Source of the DNA: Eumeta japonica | Lineage: Eukaryota; Arthropoda; Insecta; Lepidoptera; Psychidae | Length of the DNA: 64,000 bases | Direction: 5' to 3' | NCBI GenBank assembly: GCA_005406025.1 | Contig: BGZK01001379.1 | Coordinates: 98,499-162,498, forward strand | Part shown: positions 10,684 through 20,999 of the stretch, piece by piece | Numbering within the stretch: position 1 is the stretch's first letter | How the letters are laid out: every line of letters starts with the position of its first letter | Position numbers and translations under genes: made by a program | The notes under the pieces: generated by a model | Told to the model about the DNA's origin: nothing | Databases searched by the model: none | What the model saw: the letters and a program-made list of their open reading frames with translations, nothing else

Positions 10684-11970
10684 CGAGGGGCGGCTGATAA
10701 GTTCGCGGCCTAAGGCATTAAATAAAAGAAAAGTACGAGTATTTTATTTTTATTTTTCAATATAGTCTCCCTCAAGCGAAATACATTTTTCACATCTGGT
10801 GTATAACGCCTTAAAACCGCCCAAAAAAATATTCCTTCAAAATGGCTTACTACAACCATCTTCATTTGATTGTCATCAACAAATCTACGACCACGTAACT
10901 CCTTTTTTAAATTGGGAAAAAGGAAATAGTCGCTGGGAGCTAGATCTGGGCTGTAGGGTGGGTGGTCAATTTCCGAGAAGCCCGTGTTCTTCAGGGCCTG
11001 CCTCGAAACCCGCGCCGTGTGGACAGATGCATTGTCTTGTAAAAACAGCACTGCGCGCGATAACTTCCCACGTCGCTTCTGTACGACTGCCTCTCGTGCC
11101 TGAGCCAATAAATTCGCGTAATATTGGCCATTCATAGTAGTCCCCTTTGGCAAGTAATCAATTAGTAAAACACCTTCACTATCCCAAAAAATTGTCGCCA
11201 TAAGCTTCGATGCCGACTTTTGAACCTTGAATTTCTTCGGCGGCCTTTCTCCTTTTTTTCGTCCATTGCATGGACTCCTGTTTAGATTCCGGATCGTATT
11301 GACGAACCCAGGTTTCATCCACGGTTACAATTCGGTCGCAAATTTCGTCTATATTATCCCCGACTAACTCCAAAAAATTCTTACTTGTCTGAAATCGCCG
11401 CTGCTTGTCAAACGGCGTTAGCATTTTTGGTACCCAACGCGCACTGATTTTTCTCATATTCATATGCTCGTGTATAATTTCTCCAACTCGTTTTTTACTA
11501 ATCTGCAACTCTTCAGATATCTGCCATAATTTTATTCTTCGGTCGGCCAGTACAAATTTTTCGATTTTTCGAACATTTTCCTCCGTCACTACCGTTACAA
11601 GACGCCCTGGGCGAGGATCATCTTCACAGCTCTCTCGTTCTTGTTGAAATGAGCGAGCCCATTTTTTGACCATCGTATACGAAGGCGCAGATTCCTGAAG
11701 AACTGATACCATGTCTTCAAAAATTTCTTTGGGCGTTTTTCCTTTCTTTACGAAGTACTTTATTAAGGCGCGATGTTCAATATTACTGAGATTTGACGAT
11801 TCGGCTGACATGATGACGTTTGTGCTTCGACAGATAATTTGTTAATGACTTTAATAACGAAAGGAAGCTATATTTATACTAACAAGAAGTGTCGCAATTA
11901 GTGGTAATAGTTGTGAAATAATGAGTCATCGCTAAGTACCTTGGGCCGCGGACTTATCAGCCGCCCCTCG
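10684..11970 (-). mobile_element. Mariner-family transposon, nearly complete
   Basis: The ends CGAGGGGCGGCTGATAAGT are identical in inverted orientation over the first 19 bases, and about 31 of 34 match overall. TA lies immediately outside both ends (10682-10683, 11971-11972). Total length 1287 bp is the normal size of a full mariner. The minus strand carries a transposase gene filling most of the element. It sits inside the hAT-like element at 10248-12783 and so arrived later. High end similarity and an intact TA duplication suggest a fairly recent insertion. Confidence 0.95.
10750..11811 (-). pseudogene. Mariner transposase, two frameshifts
   Basis: This is a DDD transposase that cuts and pastes DNA at TA sites. 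The frame starts at the ATG at 11809-11811. About 110 residues of helix-turn-helix DNA-binding region come first, then the WVPKMLTPF linker motif and IVTVDETW with the first catalytic Asp. The frame shifts at the T7 run at 11253-11259, where one base too many is present. The next frame holds LQDNASVHTA (second Asp) and YSPDLAPSDYFLF, with 34 residues between the second and third Asp (D34D). A second shift at the A7 run 10823-10829, one base too few, restores the frame for the usual end CEKCISLEGDYIEK and TAA at 10750-10752. The DETW motif and local sequence resemble the irritans group. All three catalytic Asp codons survive. The shifts could be real mutations or homopolymer sequencing errors. 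Confidence 0.92.
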
Positions 11971-12799
11971 TAATACTAGGCTTGCGCAGCCCATGTATTT
12001 TGATAATAAATAAAGCATATGAAAATGAAGATAATGTTGCTTGGAGTGCCAATAGATGTCAAAACCAGACTAATGTAAACAGTTTTAATTTACGAATTTT
12101 AATTTATAATCAAACAATTAATTTTAATCCTAAGCTTTCATTCCGAAATTGTGGACAACATCTAATAATAGCTGGAATTTTCATTTAAGTTCTTTATAAA
12201 TTTAATAGATAATTAACTATGTATAAGTAATTATTTTTTTTATGTTGTGCATGAAAAATATAATGAATTGAGAAAAAAATAGTCAATATCTCAATTTTTC
12301 AATTTTTTACAAAAGAAATTTTAATTACTTAACTTATTTTTCTAAAACTTATTTTTTTACTCTTCGAAGTAAAACAAATAAAAAAAATATATGAGTCCCT
12401 CATCTACGTGATTACCAAAAATCTTTTTCAAGAAATTTTCCAGAAAAATTGTCTTCTTCCAAAAATTTATTTGAAAAAACCTTTTTTTCAAGAATTCATT
12501 TGAAAAAACAATTTTGAAAAAATTAAATTTCAAATATTTTTTTTTGAAGCGAACATTTTTTTGGAAAAAGATAACTTTATGGCACTCAAATGAAAAAAAA
12601 ATTAGCTAATAGGTAATAAAGAGTGCAAATGTATTAAAGGGTTCTTATTGTCCTTATCACAAAACATGCCATCCACTATATATTTGTCAGTTCTTTCTTT
12701 AACAATTTATCTCAGACGCTAGGGAGAGGGGGCGCCTCTATTTGTTTCTGCTCCTGTTCGAAAAAATTGTGGATCCGGGGCCGCCTTCATTGCTTTAAG

Positions 12800-13090
12800 T
12801 CAGTTTAGTGCTGCTGATTGCAAATGGGTTATCTTTATGTCAAATGGAAACAGTGTTAAATTCTATCTCTTCTGGTTTAGAACATATGTGAAAAATTATG
12901 TTTCATCATAAAACAAATTATTGGTTTTAAAATTTGCCAAGTTGACCAGTTATAGCATAAGACCATGACAGATACACATCTAGTTTTGGGGGGTATTTTG
13001 AAACGGGTATTTGGAAAACTTGGTATTTTAAATCTTCACTAATCATAAAATAACATGAAATTTTGAATTTGGATGGTATTTTTTTTTAAT
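12800..13090. other. Short gene-free stretch
   Basis: Unique-looking AT-rich DNA lies between the hAT-like element and the next repeat. I see nothing in it. Confidence 0.3.
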
Positions 13091-13094
13091 ATAT

Positions 13095-13500
13095 TTTTTC
13101 TGAGTATATTGCTAGATATATTGTAGTGTGTCCTTGGATAACACAGACTCCAAAACTAACAATAATTATATCATTGTAGTAATTTGATTGACTTTTAAGT
13201 AGTCTAATATTTTTAGTTTCATTTCGCTTAGGAGAATTCTAAAAAAATATTTTGGTCGTTGTTTGTTATTCATAGGTATGTGTTGAGTTAAATTTGAAGT
13301 GGGTAGGTACCTACCTACCTTTTTGCGTGGTGAACACATACACAGATCGTACCTACATATTGATAAGTAGAAAAAGTAAGTTAATTGTTAAGTTGTACAA
13401 GAATACGCAATTATTTTTTTACTTTTTAGTGCATATTAATTTGTTTTGGAATAGTCTTTTTTTAGAAGTCAGTTTTTTTTGTTAAAATTTTTGTTTATTT
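13095..13500 (+). repeat. Dispersed repeat, plus-strand copy (pair with 57095-57490)
   Basis: The stretch from 'atattgctag' to 'agtcagttttttttgttaaaatttttgtttatt' aligns in inverted orientation along its whole length with 57095-57490. I estimate about 80 percent identity. Shared words include 'ttgattgacttttaagta', 'cataggtatgtgttgagtt' and 'gtaggtacctacct'. The 'gaagtcggttttttttg' edge is frequent in lepidopteran repeats. No coding frame is common to both copies. Confidence 0.7.
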
Positions 13501-13699
13501 AGTTAAACCCCACAAATTTTTCAATCAAGATCAGTAATCATTTTGAACGACCGGTAAGTATTAATTTTTTATTAAGTGTAAAGTAAAAATACGTCAATTT
13601 CTGATCAAACCGAGGGCCTGTGTTAGTATTACCATCCCCATTTCCCGAATCGTCGTCGCACTTTGCCATTCGTCGGTACGGACGTTGAGCATCGACGTA

Positions 13700-13868
13700 C
13701 AGTACAACGAACGAAACTTTGCCGCTCTGAATTGGCTGCGAATGATGCCTATACGGCGTAGGTATTACGCTCCCCAATTCTTCCTTCTTCTCCGCCGCAT
13801 TATAGTTTTACGCTATTGCGACGCTTTTGTACGAACTTCACAGCGGCAAAGTTTCGTGCGTTGCACTG
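13700..13868 (+). mobile_element. TA-flanked MITE, copy 2, best preserved
   Basis: The element is 169 bp. The ends CAGTACAACGAACGAAACTT and, inverted, CAGTGCAACGCACGAAACTT continue into TTGCCGCT.TGAA on both sides, giving about 30-bp inverted repeats. TA flanks are at 13698-13699 and 13869-13870. Two further copies are at 8511-8676 and 47623-48127. Open frames across it come from the repeat. Confidence 0.82.
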
Positions 13869-13869
13869 T

Positions 13870-14640
13870 ATGTCAGCCTTATGCCACCGTATAAGTATAG
13901 CTTATAGTATACAGTTTTTTATCTGAATATAACTAGTCGAATGTATTACCTACTCTGGTCTCGAAACAGGCGCGTTCGCGCACGAGGCTAACGATAACGT
14001 TCGCTACAAAATAAATATAAGTAACTTCGATACTAAGCGACAGGCTGCGTAAGCGCCGCATCGAGACAATCGATCGATTCTCCCGACGTAAACAACCGGA
14101 GGCGTTGGGTGAAAATAAAAAAAAACTGCTTTTTATCTGTAGGTGTTCGGTAGCTATATTAAATAGTTATGTTCGATTCATGTAAATAGCTAAGAATAAC
14201 CGACGCGACGTTAGGCGTAGACCGTCGGTAGAGCTCAATAGATGCGTTTATACGAGTAAACGTTAGTCCAATGTAAACTTGAAGTTTATGTAATTCGATA
14301 TGTTCAGCGATTGTAGAAACTTTGAGCTGATTTAATAGAAAAATTTAGTAATCATATTTATTTCACTCTAAACATATTATTGATGAAACATTAACATAAC
14401 GAAACATGCCTATACTAAAATTTCCTGTTACGAATTACGTTAAAACATAATTTATACTGCAGAATGTAGAGCACTACATTCAAGAATCTACAATATGGAT
14501 AAAGGGACATTCGAATCAAATTATAGTGCTCTATTTTAATATTCGATGTAAGGAACTGAAAATAAAATTGCTCTGGAAACTCATTTTTAAGTCGATGAAC
14601 AAATTTAACAATTTATTTCATCAATTTCTTATATCAAGGG
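13870..14640. other. Gene-free stretch
   Basis: A CpG-richer segment at 13960-14110 and AT-rich DNA after it. No recognisable gene or repeat. Confidence 0.3.
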
Positions 14641-14766
14641 AGACCAACATTTGAAATCACATTATTTTTGTTACAGAGAAGGAAAAAAATCGCGTGGACC
14701 ACGTTATAACAATAAGTGATCACCGGGGCCATAAACATCCACGGCACACAGAAGTTGCTCGAGTTA

Positions 14767-14994
14767 TTACGACCTGGCACCGCCGATGTCGTTCCAAAGC
14801 TTCGGACTGGCGTCGGTCGGCGTCTTTTCGTGACCAGCTGTGCCGAGGTGGTCGCTAGGGTTGATCCATAGAACATAGAACTTGTGATAGAGAACAGTCA
14901 TGAGCTGACGGCATCCCCGTACCGGCGTCCACCACACGTCTTCGAAGCGATGGTTAGTGAGTGAGAACCCTACAATAGGTTTTGGTTCCCTCCT
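14767..14994 (-). CDS. Candidate coding exon, unknown protein
   Basis: On the minus strand a strong acceptor (ttctttgtttattttttcatgcag) ends at 14995. The following frame stays open for 75 codons to TAA at 14767-14769. About two thirds of its third positions are G or C. The peptide includes VWWTPVRGCRQLMTVLYHKF and ends KLWNDIGGARS. It matches no family I know. The exon may be terminal: AAATAAA occurs on the same strand about 150 bases past the stop (near 14616-14622). Alternatively it may end at the donor ccag|gtcgta just before the stop. A second frame is also fairly open across the distal half, which weakens the case. Confidence 0.38.
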   Translation of the reverse strand, partial: RREPKPIVGFSLTNHRFEDVWWTPVRGCRQLMTVLYHKFYVLWINPSDHLGTAGHEKTPTDASPKLWNDIGGARS

Positions 14995-14999
14995 CTGCA

Positions 15000-17900
15000 T
15001 GAAAAAATAAACAAAGAAGTTGCTACCTTGTTGCCTTTAATTCAAAACGACTAACATTCTTTTCATTTAAAGTTCCAATGTCGTATTTGTTCCTGGACGC
15101 TGCCGATAGAGGTTTGTTCTTCAGTTTAGATGGGTTTAGCTTAAAATACCGGAGGGCCAATTGCATAGAAACTCGTGAGACATGTACCACACATATAACA
15201 GGGATATTATTCTACTTATACACTTGTAAGTAAGAAATTATACGTGCATAATTTATTTTAATTAAAAGAATATCTCACCGTCACCATCAAAACTATTAAA
15301 TTTAACGGTAACAAAAAAAAAGGCGATAAATCGAGCGAAGACAATTTAATTAACTTCATGCGTTCGCTAAAGGAAATCAAAACCGGTCCCTTCCTAATGT
15401 AGCCGAGATGCCCCTAACCGGTCTAACATTCCCCTATCGAATAATTTGCATAATCGCAATATAAGGCGATTTCGTAACTAAACGCCTCGAGCGGTTTGAA
15501 AATAGCTGTCAATTTTAAAGATACATAATTCAATGAACGTGAACTTAATGTAAGCAGCGACGCGAATACTTTAAAGTTCATCAGCTTTGTCATGTCTGCT
15601 AGTTTACGTCAAAGAAAACCAGTCATTATGTTGTTATTATTCTCGCATTATCGCAACACAACGGCAATATTTTTTATCGCACACGAATGAACGTATCTGC
15701 GGGCGAACAAGAACTTCTTTGTGTTTTATTTCGACGCAACTAACATCGACTACCAGAAGCGATAACGAAAGTTAGCCGGAAACGACGTGGGGGGTTTTAT
15801 ATCATTTCTGAGTAGTCGCTGCTAACAGACCTACATTATCCACCGGCCGCAATTTAATTATTTTAATTAGACACATGCATCGCCATAATATGTACAAACA
15901 CGGGCTGATACCTATTACTCGCAGTAGTGGATACAGGGTGGTCATGGGGTCGTGCCTCTACCCCTGGGACGGGGTCACTGTCTTATTATTGTAATCGAAT
16001 AAGAGCCAGTCCTGACTGAATCGCGTATGTAACCCCCTCTGATTTGAAGGTTATATCCGCCATTGATTACTCGTCAAATTGAGAGAGAAAAAAACTAATT
16101 AAAGTAGGAGTCGATTCACCGCGTGTCCAGAAATCGTTATATATCAACAAGAGAAACAAAGAGAAATTTGCGATTACCGTTACTTCTTATGAATTTGTTC
16201 TAAAAGAATATTGACGCACTTGTAGAGTATCATCAAACTTCTCTTACGAGTATGTAGTAAAATAATATCGGCACAAATATAGGATTGAGTACAGCTTTTA
16301 GAACTAAAATTCAAATGAATTTTCATATTATATGGCGGCAGTGGCGTAGCTAACCTGCATATTGTATTACTAAAGTGACCTACTGAATTGAGTCTAAAAT
16401 TCTTTCATTAATAGACATTTAGATTAATATTAAGTAAATTAAGTTAAGTACTAATATTTGCTCGCGGCTTCTTTAGTAAATTTATATCAATAAGCCAAAC
16501 GAGCGTAGGCGCGGGCAAAATACTAGCTTTTATTAGAACAATCCATTCTAAAATTAATATCATCATATTGTATATTTTCTTAAAATTGTCCTATGAGTAT
16601 AATCGAGCACTGATACAGTTCGTGCAAAACTATTCGAACTGAAATAATATGTTAGTGAATAAAATTATCATAATTTTGAGGCATTTTTTTGACGCGGAAC
16701 TATACACTTATAAAAAGAAACTTTTGCTCGAAAATCGTTACTTAGAAAGTCAATAATAAATATTTAATTACAAAAAATTCATATTCTTCAGTATCATCTC
16801 GTAGCTGGGTGCAACTTGTTACGCTTTTTAGACGCTTGCCTGTGACAATTTGGGCAATGAATTGGTCATAGTTATTCTGTGACAACAAAAATGTCTATCA
16901 GTGATTGTCTGTGATTGCGGGTGGAAGTGGCTTCTGTCACTTTTGACGCATCACTTATTGCATGATGTGCATCAGGCGAGGTGGTTGAGAGCGCATCTGT
17001 TGGTAGTTTTAACACTCCTGTCACCCTGGTGGACGTGACTGTCTGCATGTTCCTGAGGATGTGCCTGATAGGCAGGAAACGTACGTGGAAATTGTAACTA
17101 ATTGGTTGGCGGTAAAGATAAATAGAAAATGAACACTTGCTTGGGTGTTTAATATCTGTCAATCCTGTCGAATTAATATTCAATACGTTGGAGGAGGATT
17201 TGTAGTGGTAGAACAGATTCGAGGGATTTGCGCGAGTATCGAAATATGTAACTTAAATACAAACGGAACTAGAGAATGACGGAAATTAACACTGATCATG
17301 ATTTAGACACAAATAAAAACTTATCCTTACCATTTATAGGGTTGTCCTTCAAAGCCACTGGGTGCTGAAATAAGAGAAATTTGAGAACGTTAATTTTATT
17401 TACCATGTTACGCCATCAACGAAAATATCGTATCACTAAACACATCCTGTGAGTTATTAAAAAAAAATATTAATCTAAAAGGATTATATTTCGGTTAGAC
17501 TGTAGTTATTTGAAGGACAATTTAAGTGGTGTGTTGTATGTGTGTGCGTGTGTGTTTTTTTAATTAACCGCTTTAACAAATCATGATATCAAATTAGAGC
17601 ATGCTACAATTTGAAAACATTAACTCAGATATTTTTATTTAATTTTGAGATTTCACTAATTATCTAAAACACCTTTTTCAGGATCACTTAAAAACATATA
17701 ATTAAATGCATAACGAGGAATAGAAACAGCGAAAACAAGCAAATTGTGCAAAAATAATAAGATAACGAGAATATAATACGAATGCGGAAACACATGTTCA
17801 GAAATTAATTACAATTATGTTACATAAGTTCATGCAAGAGCATGTGAGACCGGGTGAGTAACAGGCGCTGAGAAATCTATTATACTTGAAAGAGACAAAA

Positions 17901-18110
17901 CGCATCTTAATAGTTAGAAATAATTACTGCTGTTACAGCATATTGATTAAAAAAATCGATTGATCAACAATGGAAATTCCATTGAACGTTAGCAAAGCAA
18001 AAAGCGTCCGAACATGAAGGAACATGTGCGTTGTGACGCAATTCTCGGCCGTGTTCTGTTTGGACGGAAGACGGCCAGTCGCCTTCATTGTCCCAGCGCT
18101 ATCGCATTGT
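15000..18110. other. Gene-free stretch, few landmarks
   Basis: The segment 16332-16510 begins cagtggcgtagcta and has an inverted-looking gcgtaggcgcgggcaaaa end. This resembles worn hAT termini but is too weak to call. A short (TG)n tract lies at 17527-17556. A 103-codon minus-strand frame at 16872-17183 lacks any supporting signal. Confidence 0.3.
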
Positions 18111-18117
18111 GTTTCTT

Positions 18118-18378
18118 ATGGTAGCGATGGCGCATGCGTGGAAACGAATGATGTATGTATTAGCTATCATTGTTTTTATTATTATTATTTTATCGGTCGT
18201 TTTTATTCCATCGCCTATTGGGTTGAGGGCGTTATGTGACTGCTCTTTAAGAAAAATGTCCAGACTGTGCCCAATTTTATTTTCTTTTGTGCCTATAACA
18301 TCTATTTACTTGACATTAAGAAGAATAAATCTCTTCATAACCAGCGACGTTGAGATGATTAAGTACGTTACCTTATAA
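18118..18378 (+). CDS. Small open frame with a membrane segment, doubtful
   Basis: An ATG at 18118 opens 86 codons to TAA. The product begins MVAMAHAWKRMMYVLAIIVF, a basic start followed by about 20 hydrophobic residues. A Cys-containing loop and a second weaker hydrophobic stretch come next. Third positions are not GC-biased and no splice or promoter signal was identified. A frame this long is expected by chance in 64 kb, so this is only a possibility. Confidence 0.14.
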   Translation: MVAMAHAWKRMMYVLAIIVFIIIILSVVFIPSPIGLRALCDCSLRKMSRLCPILFSFVPITSIYLTLRRINLFITSDVEMIKYVTL

Positions 18379-18379
18379 T

Positions 18380-19330
18380 AGTGAAATTTATGCATTTTTT
18401 CATCGTGTATGCAAATACATGCCTTACTTAAAGGTTAACACGTGTACGTTCGGTAGTCACGTTCCAAATAACGACAATAATTAACGAAGAACACTTATCT
18501 TCAATCTTTGGCAAATAATACAACAATGAATAACACGGACAATTTTATGTCGAACAATCGGTTTATCGCTGTGTCGTGAACACGGCCGTGTATTTTACAT
18601 GAATACGAGTACGTAACGCATAATATTTTCTTTGAGCAAATAATGTGTATAATTACTTTTGAATACTAAGAAATCCTTTGGATTTCATGTAGTTAAACGT
18701 AGTAGTGAAACGTTCACTAGCTGCTGCTAAATATGTCTTTGATTCTCGGTTTTTGCACATAATCGACGTCTCTAAAGTCCAGCGTTGATATAGAAAAAGA
18801 TTAAATCATCCCCTTGCATAGCCTTAGTCGCCCCGGCCGCAGGTGTACTGGCGCCGTCGTTGATATGCTACGACGCCTTCATTACTTTATGTCCCCGGCA
18901 ATCGTGTAGTGTTTTATGGGTATCCTTGGATTATTCTTGAGAAATACTTTCCAACCATATACGACCTCTATATTATGATTTGGCTTTTTGATGATTATAG
19001 GCTAATATATTGCATTGATAGATATTTAGCTGTATCATCAAACTGTATCCCCCGATTTTGTTACCATCAGTTTTATGAATTTCATTCCACTATGCAAATT
19101 TAAAGGAGTTTTCATATTAAAAAATATTATGTGCAGTATACAATATTTATTTTAATCCTTTTGAACGAAACGCCATATGATTTAAAACACGAAGTGTACA
19201 TTTTGTATCCTATTGTTTCTAGGTTTACCCTAATGTCAGACAACAATAAAACGGAAAATCTCAATGACACTGAACAATGAACACGAATGGAGAATGTTTC
19301 ATGCTGTAACTAACTTGACGCAATATTATT
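18380..19330. other. Gene-free stretch
   Basis: AT-rich DNA with a small GC-rich patch at 18825-18875 (cgccccggccgcagg). Nothing recognised. Confidence 0.3.
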
Positions 19331-20300
19331 GTTGTTTTTTTTTTTATATAACTTCACGTTTATTGCCGAGACGGGTGGGCGGAGACTGTAGATTTCCACA
19401 TGGTACGATCTTCGCATATCTCTCTAACTTCACTGACATCCATCAAATTTTCATGCAAGCTCGTGGGTTTCGAATCCACAAAATTTGACCCTTTTTTAAT
19501 ATGCCACCAATCTGGACTGTATAAGATTTTCTAGGGCGACCCTTTTATCGTACATATTGGCTTCATATATTTGTTTTGTCAGTTTACTTTCATTCGTTCT
19601 TTCCAGATGGCCAAACTACCGCAGTATACCTTTTTCTGCTCTAGTCACTACATCTTCCTTCGAACCACATCGCTATTTGACATCAACTGTTTCTAGATCT
19701 ATCTTTCAAAGACACTCCACATATATTATGTAGAGATCGAAACTTTACTGCATTGACTCTACTCTCTTTTTTCTTCTACCATACTCAACCTTCATAAGCT
19801 TAAGTTCTGGACACCATTTTGGATAGTCTGCGCTTGTTGTAAGGAAAATTTACAATACATAAATAGTAAGCAACACCCCATTCAGTTTATTTCCCACATT
19901 CACTCTCCTTTCTATGTCTTCGTCATTTTTACCATCATTTGTAAACAAACTGTCCACGTATACAAACTCTTTCACTCGTTCCACTCTCTCACTTTTTATA
20001 TATATACGTCGTATTCCGTCGTGCTTTTGCTTCTTTTAAACACCATATCTTAGTTTGTTGTTTTACTTTCATTATATATATTATTATTATTTAATTACAT
20101 ACACCTTAGTATTATTTTCATACCTTTTTATTAACAGAATCATTAATTTTATTTATCATCACCTGTGAACCCATCCATTATTTTACACTAATACTCTTTC
20201 AAATCATACAGACAGCTATCAATAAATAGATTGAATAGCTACGGTGAAGTTACACATACATGCCTGTCTGAAATCCCTGTGGATGTCAAAAGTGATTCTT
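19331..20300 (-). pseudogene. RTE-type LINE reverse transcriptase relic, antisense
   Basis: Read on the minus strand, the decayed frames match the widespread lepidopteran endonuclease-reverse transcriptase. In order they give NLFIDSCLYDLKEY (near 20235-20195), INKINDSVNKK, FKRSKSTTEYD, RVERVKEFVYVDSLFTNDGK, AVKFRSLHNICGVSLKDRSR (near 19760), WPSGKNE, and GRPRKSY followed by IGGILKKGQIL. The last recognisable segment is the RACMK..MDVS end before 19362. Many frameshifts and stops separate these blocks. The stretch between LKEY and INKIND is shorter than expected and the YADD catalytic box is missing. A poly(T) run at 19335-19346 (poly(A) on the element's strand) marks the LINE 3' end. The 5' endonuclease half is absent. 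Confidence 0.85.
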
Positions 20301-20559
20301 CGGTAAAGCAGCAAATATTTTAAACACATTTTTTAAAAAGTATTTTGTGTTTTCAATAAAAATTTAGACTTGTTTTTTTTTTTCATAAAGGCTATAAAGC
20401 CCTCACTTCCATATATATATTTTTTAAATCTAAAATCGCTAGTTGAGGATATAAGGGCATACTCGAATGTCTTTAATATCTTTCAACAGTGCATTTTAAC
20501 ATTATAATAAAAATATATTTTATTATTATATAAGAAATCTCTTTCATTTTATATCATAT

Positions 20560-20776
20560 GATACACGACCGATTTTTTATATTTTAATTAATCCCTAAAA
20601 TGAAAATTCGCTGCGCTGTATGTTCGTGATTGATCTACTAACTCTATTTATGTATCAAATCGTACAATCTTTTTCGTCAATATATATTGAGAAAATAGGT
20701 TGTGCCAGACGAACGGGCAGACAGACACGACAGTGATCCTATAAGAGTTCCGTATTTACGTACGATGCTACGGAAC
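20560..20776 (+). repeat. Lepidopteran repeat with 'cagacagacacgacagtgatcc' tail
   Basis: It ends with cagacagacacgacagtgat, cctataagagttccgtattt and ctacggaaccct. This arrangement is very common in lepidopteran genomes. Degenerate tails of the same type occur near 28645, 31470, 31995, 32562, 49365, 49995 and 54640. Confidence 0.6.
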
Positions 20777-20877
20777 CCTGAAAATCAGTCGAGTAGTAGC
20801 TATAAAACAACAACAAGAAGAACAATGAATAAATGACATAATAATTGCGGTTTGTGCATGTTACAAACGGCGGCCGG

Positions 20878-20885
20878 TATAAATA
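20878..20885 (+). promoter_or_regulatory. Candidate TATA box (TATAAATA)
   Basis: TATAAATA sits in a GC-rich context (cggcggccgg before, ggcgcacgcg after), unlike the AT-rich surroundings where such words mean little. Transcription would be expected to start near 20905-20912. No clear insect initiator (TCAGT) is present there. It lies 82 bases upstream of the ATG of the candidate first exon. Confidence 0.4.
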
Positions 20886-20966
20886 GGCGCACGCGTGTGG
20901 GAGCGCCGCGCCGCGGTGGGTTAATTTCGCAACAATCGCGGCGCCGGAGTTGTAGACGACCGGGTT

Positions 20967-20989
20967 ATGGCATTCGCTATACTTGCAAG
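20967..20989 (+). CDS. Candidate first coding exon, start of a signal peptide
   Basis: ATGGCATTCGCTATACTTGC encodes MAFAILA and ends at a plausible donor (cttgcaag|gtatgg, GT at 20990-20991) with two bases of the next codon, a phase-2 intron. The sequence before it is GC-rich and contains a TATA box at 20878. Many insect secreted and cuticle protein genes break their signal peptide with an intron after a few codons, and this layout fits that pattern. The downstream exons are not certain. The exon at 36198 has the matching phase, but about 15 kb separates them. A chance ATG before a chance donor is the alternative. Confidence 0.35.
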
Positions 20990-20999
20990 GTATGGTGCT

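Larger units (their letters stand above)
10248..12783. mobile_element. hAT-like element split by a mariner insertion
   Basis: The left end is CAGCCCCGGATC and the right end, inverted, is CGGCCCCGGATC (11 of 12). Both are followed by a G-rich segment and a GGGGCGCC block. Flanking octamers tcttcaat (10240-10247) and ccttcatt (12784-12791) match at 6 of 8 positions, the duplication length hAT elements make. Without the mariner the element is about 1.25 kb. The interior at 11973-12700 is AT-rich with many short gaaaaa/ttttc inverted words, and I see no hAT transposase motif, so it is non-autonomous. Confidence 0.68.

Noticed and set aside
16332..16510. Possible hAT element starting cagtggcgtagcta
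   Set aside because: The right end is only loosely similar and no target duplication is seen.
16872..17183. 103-codon minus-strand Thr/Ser-rich frame
   Set aside because: No splice signal, codon bias or recognisable domain.
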